DNA of 62,642 bases from an uncultured Myxococcaceae bacterium (GTDB taxonomy: Bacteria > Myxococcota_A > Polyangia > Polyangiales > Ga0077539): assembly GCA_945952225.1 (NCBI GenBank), contig CAMFHP010000038.1:1-62642 (forward strand), written 5' to 3'. Numbering within the stretch: position 1 is the stretch's first letter; each line of letters starts with the position of its first letter. The notes beneath the pieces were generated by a model, which saw only the letters and a program-made list of their open reading frames with translations, ran no database searches and had not been told where the DNA came from. This document shows, piece after piece, positions 1 through 8,359 of this stretch. The translations under genes and the position numbers were made by a program.

Positions 1-12
1 GGCAAGCCCGGT

Positions 13-48
13 GGGGTGGCGGAGGGTGGCGACGGGGTGGCAGCGGGG
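13..48 (+). other. Possible G-quadruplex-forming G-run cluster
   Basis: Four G runs lie at 13-16, 24-26, 34-37 and 45-48. Each pair is separated by a 7-nt loop beginning TGGC, so the stretch meets the usual intramolecular G-quadruplex pattern and is also an imperfect 10-11 bp repeat. It lies about 190 bp upstream of the first gene. Nothing else recognisable is present in 1-235 apart from the ribosome-binding site of that gene. A function is not shown; such patterns arise by chance in GC-rich DNA. Confidence 0.3.
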
Positions 49-235
49 TGGCGGATTGCCACCTGTGCGAGCGGTGCTCCGTGTGGCGAAGGTGCCCCGT
101 CACGACGCGCGACAGGTGTCACTCCATGCCTCTGTGCCCTCGGGCATCACCGCACGCATTCCCCTGCAAACATGGGCGATTCATGCGTGGCACGGTGGGC
201 GCTACGGGGGGTCACACCTCACAAGGAGTTCCGTC

Positions 236-910
236 ATGCGCAGCCTCACCCTCTCGGCCTTCGGACTCGGTGCCACGCTCGCCCTCGCCGCGCCCGCCGC
301 GCAGGCGCAGATCTACGCCGCGCCGCCCGCCGTCGCCGTCGACACCACGCAGGGCGCCACGATGGCGCAGACCTCCCTCGTCGACACCGTGGTGAGCTAC
401 GTCACCGACGCCGCGGGCAACGTCACCGGACTCGCGCTGAGCAACGGCGTCGTGGTGCTCACGCCCAACACCCGCGTCGCCCTCGGAACGCCCGTGCGCG
501 TCGACGGACTCGTCGATCCCAACAACCCGCAGATCGTCTACGCCGCGACCGTCTACAACCAGGGCGGCGCCGTGCTCGTGCAGCCCGCGAGCACGTACAC
601 CGTGGGCGGGTACTTCCCCGCGTACGGCGCCTATGCGCCGCGGTACTACGCGCCCCGCGTGTGGCGCGCGCCCTTCGTCCGCAACGGATACGGCCCCACC
701 GTGGTGGCGCAGCCCGCGATGGCACGGCCGACGGTGTACGCGCGTCCCGTGATGGCCCAGCCCGTGGTGGTCGCACAGCCCGTGCGTCCGATGGGGCCTT
801 GGGGAGGACGTCCTGCGTGGGGTGGCGGCGCACACATGGGCAACCGCTGGGGTGGCGGCGGCTTTCACGGCGGCGGGTTTCACGGCGGCGGCTTCCACGG
901 ACACCGCTGA
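236..910 (+). CDS. Secreted protein with His/Gly-rich C-terminal tail
   Basis: Predicted exported protein of 224 residues. The ATG at 236 was chosen because it follows AAGGAG (223-228) with 7-nt spacing and begins a standard signal peptide (n-region MRS, hydrophobic core, cleavage near AAQAQ). Frames opening further upstream lack both signals. The first ~110 mature residues contain short alternating beta-type segments rich in Val (VDTVVSYVTD, GVVVLTPNTR), suggestive of a small beta fold. The second half is low complexity, with Pro/Val/Tyr repeats followed by a terminal GGGFHGG repeat ending in HGHR. The His/Gly tail could bind metal; that is inference. No family was recognised. The gene is convergent with the DUF2330-like gene and separated from it by a 42-bp tandem repeat. 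Confidence 0.75.
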   Translation: MRSLTLSAFGLGATLALAAPAAQAQIYAAPPAVAVDTTQGATMAQTSLVDTVVSYVTDAAGNVTGLALSNGVVVLTPNTRVALGTPVRVDGLVDPNNPQIVYAATVYNQGGAVLVQPASTYTVGGYFPAYGAYAPRYYAPRVWRAPFVRNGYGPTVVAQPAMARPTVYARPVMAQPVVVAQPVRPMGPWGGRPAWGGGAHMGNRWGGGGFHGGGFHGGGFHGHR

Positions 911-930
911 ACGACCCGCGCAGGGCGCTC

Positions 931-1142
931 GGACCGTGGCGGGAGCCCTCGTCGCTTCGAAGACCCGTCCCGCCACGCTGGCAGAAGCCCTCTCGCCTTC
1001 GAAGACCCGTCCCGCCACGCTGGCAGAAGCTCTCTCGCCTTCGAAGACCCGTCCCGCCACGCTGGCAGAAGCCCTCTCGCCTTCGAAGACACGTCCCGCC
1101 ACCGTGGCAGAGCCCCTCTCGCCTTCGAAGAGAGGTTCTGCC
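931..1142. repeat. 42-bp tandem repeat, about five units
   Basis: The CTTCGA core recurs at 955, 997, 1039, 1081 and 1123, an exact 42-bp period. Interior units differ at only a few positions. Each contains the 8-bp palindrome CTTCGAAG and an arm reading GGCAGAAGC. Because 42 is a multiple of three, open frames with a 14-residue repeat appear on both strands, but they have no start signals and are probably not genes. The array fills the gap between two convergent genes, and its last unit forms part of the hairpin at 1106-1142. Confidence 0.85.
1106..1142. terminator. Hairpin between convergent genes, possible bidirectional terminator
   Basis: The arms are GGCAGA plus CCTCTC on the left (1106-1111, 1115-1120) and GAGAGG plus TCTGCC on the right (1130-1135, 1137-1142), with a small internal bulge and a 9-nt loop. 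It lies 31 bp past the stop of the minus-strand gene ending at 1173 and about 200 bp past the stop at 910. No T tract follows on either strand, so intrinsic termination is plausible but not certain. Confidence 0.45.
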
Positions 1143-1172
1143 AGGGTGCGGACCTGAGATTTCTCGGGGAAA

Positions 1173-2633
1173 TCAGTGCCGACGACGGCGGGCGCGGTAG
1201 CCCACCGCGGCCATCGCGGCGCCCGCGAGCGCGAGGAACACGCCCTCCTGACGGGTCGCGCGCGTCGGGGTGACCGCGCAGCTCGCGCCGCCGCCGCCCG
1301 CGCTTCCGCCCGCGCCGAGACCCGCATCGTCGCCGATGGGACCGGTGGTGCCGTTGCAGGTGAGCCCCGGGTCGTTGAGCAGACGGCCGTAGTTGTACGT
1401 GCGCGAACGCTCGCCCGCGGTGCTCGCACGGAGCTGCAGGTCGGCGGTGAGCATCGTGCCCGGCATGTTCGCGCGGAACCGCGTCACGACGGCGCTCTCG
1501 CCGAGGCCCGTGAAGGCCACGCGCACGTCGTTGAGGGGATCGGTGCCGGTGCCCCCATCGGCGGGCGGATCGGAAGGCACATCGCGCGGAGGAACGTCGG
1601 CGCTGGCGCCGGCATCGGTGCTCCCACCGCCCGCGTCGACCGGCGGCGGAGGCGGAGCAGCGCCGCCGTCACGGGGCGCGAACGCATCGCCCGCGCCACC
1701 CGAAGCCGTGGTTCCGCGGAACGAGGGCGCCGTCGCCTCCCAGGCGTCACGACGCTGCGTGGTCGCGGATTCGGTGAGCCACAGACGCTCGCCGTTCGCG
1801 CGGTTGAGGGCGCTGAAGGCGTTGAGAAAGTCCGTCGCGGGCGAGCCGGGGCTCGCGAAGTCCCACGTGAGCTCCGACTCGCGGATCTCGCCGTTCGGAA
1901 AGTTCGCCGCCTCGTAACGCGAGGCCGACACCACCACCAGCGAGAGGCCCACACGGTCGGCGATGCCCGCGGAGATCATGCGCAACGGCAGCGACGGCAT
2001 CGCGCCCTCGACGGTCACGCGGATGGGCGTCATACGGTTGATCCCTTCGCCGGGACGGAGGCGCAGGGCGACGTAGTCCATGTTGAGCGAGGTGTAGTAG
2101 TCGATCACCGGCGAGACCGCGGGGGTCACCACGTAGCCGTTCGCCGTGAGCCAGTTGCGCATGGCCATCGGGTCCGTGCCGCGGATGATCGACACCGCGT
2201 AGGGACCGACCACCTCCTGGCGCAGCACCACCACGCCCGCGTCGGTCGACGCAGCCGCGTCGGCGAACGATCCATCCGACGCCGCCGAGGGGCCGCGGAA
2301 GCAGAACGGACGCGACGGCGGCACCACGATGGGCGCCGTGAGCGAGTCGGCCATGCGCATGAACCCGTCGTCGGCCTGCGCGACCTCCGTGCGGTCCGTG
2401 TACCGGATCGGCAGGATCCACGAGAACTCCGCCGGGTTCCCCGAGTACTGGAACTGATCCCACAGCGTCGTCTGCGTGGGCGACACCGCGAGCACCATGC
2501 GGTGGTCGGTCACCACCTGCACCGTCGTCGGCCCGGCGAAACATCCGCCGCACGCCGACACGTCCGCCGGCGCCCCCGTGAGCGCGAGCGCGCCGAGGAG
2601 TGCCAGCACCGATCCAGTTCGCTTCATGTTCAT
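1173..2633 (-). CDS. DUF2330-like surface protein with MYXO-CTERM-like tail
   Basis: 486 residues. The N terminus is a signal sequence ending in VSACGGCF. Exported DUF2330 proteins characteristically have an ACGG(C/F)F start to the mature chain, so the family call rests on that and on the downstream WILPI core. The Cys may be lipidated. The central ~350 residues look like a beta-rich domain, followed by a Pro/Asp/Ala-rich linker (about 370-410). The C terminus has a Gly-rich patch, a single Cys, a hydrophobic helix and the basic tail YRARRRRH, the layout of a MYXO-CTERM sorting signal. ATG 2633 was chosen because GAGG precedes it. An alternative ATG lies 6 nt downstream at 2627. Role unknown; likely cell-surface. 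Confidence 0.8.
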   Translation of the reverse strand: MNMKRTGSVLALLGALALTGAPADVSACGGCFAGPTTVQVVTDHRMVLAVSPTQTTLWDQFQYSGNPAEFSWILPIRYTDRTEVAQADDGFMRMADSLTAPIVVPPSRPFCFRGPSAASDGSFADAAASTDAGVVVLRQEVVGPYAVSIIRGTDPMAMRNWLTANGYVVTPAVSPVIDYYTSLNMDYVALRLRPGEGINRMTPIRVTVEGAMPSLPLRMISAGIADRVGLSLVVVSASRYEAANFPNGEIRESELTWDFASPGSPATDFLNAFSALNRANGERLWLTESATTQRRDAWEATAPSFRGTTASGGAGDAFAPRDGGAAPPPPPVDAGGGSTDAGASADVPPRDVPSDPPADGGTGTDPLNDVRVAFTGLGESAVVTRFRANMPGTMLTADLQLRASTAGERSRTYNYGRLLNDPGLTCNGTTGPIGDDAGLGAGGSAGGGGASCAVTPTRATRQEGVFLALAGAAMAAVGYRARRRRH

Positions 2634-2835
2634 CGCTTCGCCTCGCAGAAGATCTGTCACCGGGGGATCAAGCAGCTTCGACCGTGCGGTCGACACACCT
2701 CGTATCAGCAACGGCCGGGCCATCACGTTTCGCCGTGATTCCCACGGTGGCGGGTGCATTCCCTGGGTCAGCGTGTGCCATTGCCCGGTCGGCGGGGCGC
2801 GACATCGGGTGTGCCGTGCGCGCCGGGGAGCGTGG

Positions 2836-5652
2836 TCAGAGGTCGCCGCGGCGGATGCGCACGCGGTCGGCGCGGAAGCCGTCGGTCATGGGCAGCGTGG
2901 CGTGCACTTCGACGCGGGCGGGGCGCGCTTCGGAGGGAAGCGTCGCGAGGGCTTCGGCGAGGCGCTCGTGGGAGGGCGCGTGGCGGGCGGCCACCACGGC
3001 GCGGAGGGTTCCGTCCTCGGCCCAGGCGCAGGCGAGTTCGACCTCGGGGAGCGTGTGCAGCGCGTCTTCGACCGCGCGGGTGGAGACGGGACGTCCGTCG
3101 CACACGACGAAGCCCGCGAGCGCGTCGACGTACCAGTGGTCTCCATCGAGGTCGAGGCGCACCACGTCGCTGGTCGCGCGCCACCGATCGCCCTTCACCA
3201 GCACGTCGCAGAGCGCCTGCGGATCGTCGCTGTCGGGGTCGAGGCGCGCGAGCAGGAGCCCGGGCTCTCCCACCTCGACGCGCTCGCATCGCCCGCGATC
3301 GTCACGGTGCAACGCGCCCGTCGCGAGGTCGACGCGCACCACGGCGGTGTCGACACTTCCGGGGAGCAGTCGCCCGAGCGCGCCGGGCTTCTCACCGGAC
3401 GCGTTGGCCATGATCACGCGCTGCGAGGTCGAGGCGTAGAACTCCATGAGCCCCGCGCCGAAGCGCTCGGTGAAGCGCTGCGCGAGGTCGGCCCGCATGC
3501 CGCTGCCCGCGAAGAGTCGCACGGGGTGGATGCGCTCTCCGCGCACCGGCGCCGCGTGCACGAGGGGGCGCAACATCTCGCCCGCGTAGAAGACCACGGT
3601 GGCTCCGTTGCGGCGCACGTCGGGCCAGAACTCGCGCGGGTCGAAGTGCTCGGCGAGGCACAGCCGCGCGCCGCCGACGAGGGCCGATCCCACGCTCACG
3701 ACGATGCCCGCGGGGTGATGGAGCGGCACGCAGCAGTAGACCGTGTCGTCGGGCTTGAGCGTGCACGCAGCCGCGGCGCCGAGGGCCGAGAGCGCCCAGC
3801 GGTGGTTGGTCACGGGCACCGCGCGAAGCCCGCCGCGCTCGCTCGGACGCAGCAGCACCATGCACACGTCGCGGGCCGCACCGGCGTCGAGGGGGAGATC
3901 CCACGGGAGCTTCACCGTCGCGACCTGGAGGGCCTCCATGTCGACGAAGCCCTCGCCGAGCGAGCGCGCGCGGGCGCCGCCTCCGAGCACGAGCACGGTT
4001 CCGTCGGTGGTGGCGCGGGCGTGGGCGGCGTGGTCGGGATCGGTGGCGACGGTGCGCACGTCGGCCTTCGCGAAGGCCTCACGGAGCGCGTCGGCGGGCG
4101 CGTCGGGCGGCGCGAGCACGGGCACCGCCCCGAGGCGCGAGAGGGCCGTCACCATCGAGAGCAGGCTGGGACGCGAGCCCATCACCACGCCCACGCGCGC
4201 GCCGGGACGCACGTCGCAGCGCCACAGACCGCGCACCACGGCCATCACCCGTCGGTCGGCGTCGTCGTAGGTGAACGCGCGGCCGCGCCAGAGAAAGAAC
4301 GTGGCCGAGGGAGACTCCTTCGCGCGCTCGGCGAGGCTGCGTGCGGGGCTCGTGCGCGTGTCGCCGGTGAGCGTCGCGAGGTGGCGCAGCCGGGGCTCCT
4401 GGTAGCGCAGACCTTCGTACACGTCGGTGGCGCTGGCGGCGGCGTCGCCCGCGCGGTTCCACGCTGCGCGGAGCGTGTCTTTGAGGGCGTCGGCGGCGAG
4501 GGCGAGTCCGTCTTTCACCTCGTCGGAGGCGCTCTCTTCGCGGCGCGGAAGGTCGTCACGGAGCGCGTCGGGCAGCGGCGCTCCCTCGTCGTGGTGGTGC
4601 ACCCACTGGGCGACGGTGGGCCAGGTGACGGCGTTGGCGCGCGATCCCACGACGAGCCCGAAGTGGCCTGCCTCCACGGTCACGATGGAGACCTTCGCGG
4701 CGGGCGCGGCCTTCGCGATGGCGCGCACCGCGGGGGGCGACGCGAGCTCGTCGCGGTCACCGAGGAAGCACAGGATCGGGCAGGTGATGTCGGCGAGCGA
4801 GCAGGTGCGCCCGTCGAGCACGAAGCCGCCCGAGAGCATGCGGTTGTGCACCACGAACTGATCGACGAACGCGCGGAACGCAGGGCCCGGCCACGCGACG
4901 AAGCCCTCGCCGCCGAGGAACTTGCGGCGGGCCTCGCGACGCACGAGGGCGCCGCGGTCGTGGAGGTTGCGGAGGAACTCCACGCGCTGCTCGATCTCCT
5001 TGCGCGTCGAGAGGAGCTTGAAGCCCGTGCTGGTGAGCGCGCCGGGGAGCGCCTCGATGCGATCGACGACGGCGTCGACGGCGGGCTCCACCGCGCGGAT
5101 CACGGCGCCGAGCGCGTCGCTGCGCAGCGCGGGGAGGCTCTTGTGCAGGTCGACGGGGCTGCCGAAGGTGATGAGCGACGCGATGCCCTCGGCGCGCACG
5201 AACGCGGCGGCCTGGTAGGCGAACATTCCCCCCTGCGAGTATCCGAGGAGGTGCACGTCGCGGCCTTCGAGCTCGCGCACGCGGGCGATGCAGCGCGCGG
5301 CGGCGAGCACGTGGTCGTCGAGGGTGCGCGTGAGGCCTCCCTGTTCGTGTTCGGGCGCGCCGAAATCGATGACGTACGGACGGATGCCCGCGCGTCCGAG
5401 GGCGCCCACGGCGCTGAGGTCGGGCTCGATGTCGTAGACCTCGGCGGTGACCATGAGGGGCGGCACGAAGAGGGCCACCGGGGCCCGCGCGGGCGCGTCG
5501 CTCACGTAGCGACGGAGGCGGTGGTGCGCGCCGCGGTCGACGATCTCGAAGGGCGTCACCGTGGGGTCGCCGAGGCGACCGGCGCGGAGGAGTTCCAACA
5601 CGTTGGCCGAGGCCGCGGAGGCGCGGCGCAGGAGCTTCGAACCGGTTCCCAT
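2836..5652 (-). CDS. PhaC-like alpha/beta-hydrolase fused to degenerate AMP-dependent ligase
   Basis: 938-residue two-domain protein. Residues ~45-365 form an alpha/beta-hydrolase of the PHA-synthase/lipase type. The nucleophile elbow GYSQGG has Ser139, FLGDRDEL supplies the probable acid and EAGHFG the His. Residues ~420-938 align in layout with ANL adenylate-forming enzymes (an LAERAKESP start, a TSDVVRLDLDGDHWYVD-type hinge region). The core motifs are eroded: the usual P-loop TSGTTGxPKG reads RPSERGGLRAVPVTNH, and the C-terminal catalytic Lys position reads LPMTDGFRADR. The ligase half may therefore be inactive or have altered chemistry. A role in acyl or polyester metabolism is inferred from the fusion only. 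The gene lies 35 bp downstream of xseA, probably co-transcribed. No clear ribosome-binding site was seen. Confidence 0.8.
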   Translation of the reverse strand: MGTGSKLLRRASAASANVLELLRAGRLGDPTVTPFEIVDRGAHHRLRRYVSDAPARAPVALFVPPLMVTAEVYDIEPDLSAVGALGRAGIRPYVIDFGAPEHEQGGLTRTLDDHVLAAARCIARVRELEGRDVHLLGYSQGGMFAYQAAAFVRAEGIASLITFGSPVDLHKSLPALRSDALGAVIRAVEPAVDAVVDRIEALPGALTSTGFKLLSTRKEIEQRVEFLRNLHDRGALVRREARRKFLGGEGFVAWPGPAFRAFVDQFVVHNRMLSGGFVLDGRTCSLADITCPILCFLGDRDELASPPAVRAIAKAAPAAKVSIVTVEAGHFGLVVGSRANAVTWPTVAQWVHHHDEGAPLPDALRDDLPRREESASDEVKDGLALAADALKDTLRAAWNRAGDAAASATDVYEGLRYQEPRLRHLATLTGDTRTSPARSLAERAKESPSATFFLWRGRAFTYDDADRRVMAVVRGLWRCDVRPGARVGVVMGSRPSLLSMVTALSRLGAVPVLAPPDAPADALREAFAKADVRTVATDPDHAAHARATTDGTVLVLGGGARARSLGEGFVDMEALQVATVKLPWDLPLDAGAARDVCMVLLRPSERGGLRAVPVTNHRWALSALGAAAACTLKPDDTVYCCVPLHHPAGIVVSVGSALVGGARLCLAEHFDPREFWPDVRRNGATVVFYAGEMLRPLVHAAPVRGERIHPVRLFAGSGMRADLAQRFTERFGAGLMEFYASTSQRVIMANASGEKPGALGRLLPGSVDTAVVRVDLATGALHRDDRGRCERVEVGEPGLLLARLDPDSDDPQALCDVLVKGDRWRATSDVVRLDLDGDHWYVDALAGFVVCDGRPVSTRAVEDALHTLPEVELACAWAEDGTLRAVVAARHAPSHERLAEALATLPSEARPARVEVHATLPMTDGFRADRVRIRRGDL

Positions 5653-5687
5653 CGGGCGCGACGGTACAGCAGCCCGAAGTGTCCGTG

Positions 5688-7130
5688 TCAGCCCTGCGTG
5701 CGCACGCGCTCCACCCGCGCGTCGAGCTCGCCTGCATGAAGGCGCACGGTCACCGTGTCCCCTGCGTGCACGGTCTCCGCATCGGTGAGCGCCCGGCCCT
5801 CGTGGAGCACCACGCCGTAGCCGCGCGCGAGAATGGCCACGGGCGAGAGCGCGTGGAGCCTTCCCGCGACGAGCCCGAGCTTCTGCTTCTCGCGCTCGAT
5901 GCGCTGCGCGACGGCGCGCGCCATGCGGGCCTCGTGGTCATCGAGCTTCAATCCCCGACGTTCGAGGGCGCGACGGAGCGCGGGCGTGATCCGCACGTCG
6001 AGGGCCGCGAGCTTCGCCGCGTCGGTCTTGAGCCGCGCCGCGGGGTGCGCCGTCGCGAGCGATTTCTCCGCCCGGTCGAGGGTCGCGCCGTGTCCCCGGA
6101 GCTTCGCGCGCATCGCCTCGTCGGCCCGTCGCGCGAGGTCGTCGAGACGCATCCGCGCGTCGTTGATCTGCCGGTGCGGGTCGCGGAGCTGCCTGCGCTT
6201 GAGGGTCACCGTGAGCCGACTGACCTTGAAGTGCATGGCCTTCGTCATGCGCGCGCGGAGGTCGTCGAGGCGCCCGCGCTCGTCGGCGAACACGGGCGTG
6301 CAGAACTCCGCGGCCATGGTGGGCGTCGACGCGCGACGGTCGGCCACCAGGTCGGCGACGGTGTGGTCGACCTCGTGTCCGACGGCCGACACCACGGGCA
6401 CACGACACGCCGCGATGGCGCGGGCCACGCGCTCGTCGTTGAACGCCGCGAGGTCTTCGCTCGCGCCGCCGCCGCGTCCGACGATCACCACGTCGAGGCG
6501 CCGCACACGCTGGATCGCCGCGAGCGCCTTCACGATCTGCGCGGGCGCGTCGGCCCCCTGCACGAGCGACGGCGCCAGCACGATGCGCACGGGCCAGCGC
6601 TGGTGCACCGCGCGGCAGATGTCGTGAAAGGCCGCGCCCGACGCGCTGGTGACCACACCGATCACGCGGGGATACCGGGGCAGCGCGCGCTTGCGCTCGG
6701 GTGCGAAGAGGCCCTCGGCGGCGAGGCGTTCTTTGAGGGCCGCGAGGGCTGCCGCGGCGGCGCCTGCACCCGCGGGCACGGCGAGTTCGGCGGTGAACTG
6801 ATACTGGCCGCGCGGGGCGTAGAGGGTGGGGCGTCCCTTGAGCTGCACGCGCTCGCCGTTGGCGAGCTTCGCGCGAGATTTCGCGGCGGCGCCCTTCCAC
6901 AGCACGCAGGCGACGCGGGCCTCTTCGCGGTCGTCTTTGAGGTCGAAATAGAGATGTCCGGTGCCCGCGCTGACCTTGAGCGCGGTGATCTCTCCCTCGA
7001 CCCAGAGCGACGGGAACTTCTCTTCGATGCTGCCCTTGATGGTGCGATTGAGCTCGCCGACCGTGAGGGGCTTCGGGCCCTGCACCACGCGGAGCGGCCC
7101 GGGCCCGGTGGGCGTGCTGCCGTCGTTCAT
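5688..7130 (-). CDS. xseA: Exodeoxyribonuclease VII large subunit
   Basis: 480 residues, normal length for XseA. This is the catalytic subunit of exonuclease VII, which degrades single-stranded DNA from both ends in repair and mismatch correction. The N-terminal OB fold is visible (LWVEGEITALKVSAGTGHLY, about residues 44-63). The conserved core contains VVIVGRGGGASEDLAAFND and VSAVGHEVDHTVADLVAD, the hallmark glycine and histidine motifs of the family. A long coiled-coil stretch follows (about 290-400). The C-terminal segment ARGYGVVLHEGRAL is also conserved. The small subunit gene xseB is not adjacent. The gene lies between a membrane-protein gene and the hydrolase/ligase gene on the same strand, with gaps of 61 and 35 bp. 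Confidence 0.95.
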   Translation of the reverse strand: MNDGSTPTGPGPLRVVQGPKPLTVGELNRTIKGSIEEKFPSLWVEGEITALKVSAGTGHLYFDLKDDREEARVACVLWKGAAAKSRAKLANGERVQLKGRPTLYAPRGQYQFTAELAVPAGAGAAAAALAALKERLAAEGLFAPERKRALPRYPRVIGVVTSASGAAFHDICRAVHQRWPVRIVLAPSLVQGADAPAQIVKALAAIQRVRRLDVVIVGRGGGASEDLAAFNDERVARAIAACRVPVVSAVGHEVDHTVADLVADRRASTPTMAAEFCTPVFADERGRLDDLRARMTKAMHFKVSRLTVTLKRRQLRDPHRQINDARMRLDDLARRADEAMRAKLRGHGATLDRAEKSLATAHPAARLKTDAAKLAALDVRITPALRRALERRGLKLDDHEARMARAVAQRIEREKQKLGLVAGRLHALSPVAILARGYGVVLHEGRALTDAETVHAGDTVTVRLHAGELDARVERVRTQG

Positions 7131-7191
7131 GGGGGCGCGACGCTAGCACGGGGGCCGCGCGGGCCTCCATTTCGCAGCGATGCGCGGAGGG

Positions 7192-8274
7192 TCACAGCGC
7201 GGGCGGTTCGGGCGGCGCTTCGACGGGGATGTACTCCGAGGTGACGCGCCACGCGCCGTCGTCGCGCGCGCCCGATTGCAGCGTGGGCTCGGCGGTCTGC
7301 GAGAGGAACTCCCGCAACAACAACGCCCACGCGGGCACGAAGAGCGCGAGGAGCTCACCGAACACGCGGAGCTCGACGACGCTGCCCACGCGGAGCATGC
7401 CCACGACCCACGCGGGCACGATCCACAGCGCGCGCCGCGTGAACTCGTCGCGGATGTGCCGCGCCCACGCGATCACGGGCACCCAGAGGAAGCCGAAGCT
7501 CCCGAGGAAGCGCGTCGCGAGGCCCGGATCCATGAGGAAGAGCACGTTGTCGGTGAACGCGTCTTGAAAGGTTCCGTGGCCCGCGTTGGCAGCGAAGCGC
7601 GCGCGGAGCAGGAGCTTGATCGTGAGCCAGATGCCCGCCTGCGCGAAGATGTGGGCAAGGAGCGTGCGGTCGCGCTCGCGGCGGTAGCCCACGGCGAGGT
7701 GCGCGAGCGTGAGAAAGGCCGACGTCTCCTTGGTGAGCGTCGCGACCATGAACCACGCGTAGTAGACCAGCCAGCGCCGCGTGCGCAGGAGGTAGAGCCC
7801 CGTGAGGAACGTGAACGCCGCGGGGAGATCCCACGCGAAGAACACGTAGCGGGTCATGCCCGGCACGTCGCCCAGCATCACGTAGTGGAAGGGCAGCACG
7901 AGGGCCACCAGGGGCGTGAGCACCATGGCCGCGCGCCGTCCCGCGTCGCCGCCGCCGAGGAGCCCGGTCATGTGCACGCGGAACATGATCACCAGGCCCA
8001 CGGCCGCGCCCGCTTCGACCCACTGGAGCGCGCGCAGCGGGTCGTCGCCCACGAGCGGCTGGATGAGCATGCCGAGCCACGCGGCCATCACGCGGTACTG
8101 AAACGGCGTCGGCGCCTCGCCGCGGAGGTACGCGCCGGGATCGACCTCGAACCACGTGAACGTGCCCGCGCGACGGAGCCCCACGACCCATCGTGCGAAG
8201 GCCACCATCGAGAGCAGGAACACCGCCTCTTCGAGCAGTCGGTTGCGGAGCGCGAGGGCCCGAGGCGCGGTCAT
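7192..8274 (-). CDS. Multi-pass membrane protein of unknown function
   Basis: 360 residues starting at ATG 8274 (MTAPRALALRN); the open frame continues upstream only into cheB. Roughly eight hydrophobic segments can be traced, including FLLSMVAFARWVVGL near the N terminus, AALVGLVIMF-type stretches and a final LLALFVPAWALLL. Motifs such as TPFQYRVMAAWLG and LTKETSAFLTLAHL recall polytopic membrane proteins of unknown function related to glycosyltransferase-like or EpsG-like families, but no assignment is made. The C-terminal ~45 residues are hydrophilic and acidic. It follows cheB after 85 bp, so co-transcription with the chemotaxis genes is possible but not shown. Confidence 0.65.
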   Translation of the reverse strand: MTAPRALALRNRLLEEAVFLLSMVAFARWVVGLRRAGTFTWFEVDPGAYLRGEAPTPFQYRVMAAWLGMLIQPLVGDDPLRALQWVEAGAAVGLVIMFRVHMTGLLGGGDAGRRAAMVLTPLVALVLPFHYVMLGDVPGMTRYVFFAWDLPAAFTFLTGLYLLRTRRWLVYYAWFMVATLTKETSAFLTLAHLAVGYRRERDRTLLAHIFAQAGIWLTIKLLLRARFAANAGHGTFQDAFTDNVLFLMDPGLATRFLGSFGFLWVPVIAWARHIRDEFTRRALWIVPAWVVGMLRVGSVVELRVFGELLALFVPAWALLLREFLSQTAEPTLQSGARDDGAWRVTSEYIPVEAPPEPPAL

Positions 8275-8359
8275 GGGCGCAGGGTAAAGGCCGCGATCTT
8301 CGAGGATCAAGGATCCATCGCAGCCCGAGGCGCGAGTGACATTTTGCGCGCGCTGGGAC

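Noticed and set aside
880-1092. Possible small gene encoding 14-residue repeats in the 42-bp array
   Set aside because: Open only because 42 is divisible by three; no ribosome-binding site, and several frames are equally open.
2476-5739. A long plus-strand open frame opposite the hydrolase/ligase gene
   Set aside because: Same GC-bias effect; the minus strand carries the GYSQGG elbow and ANL layout.
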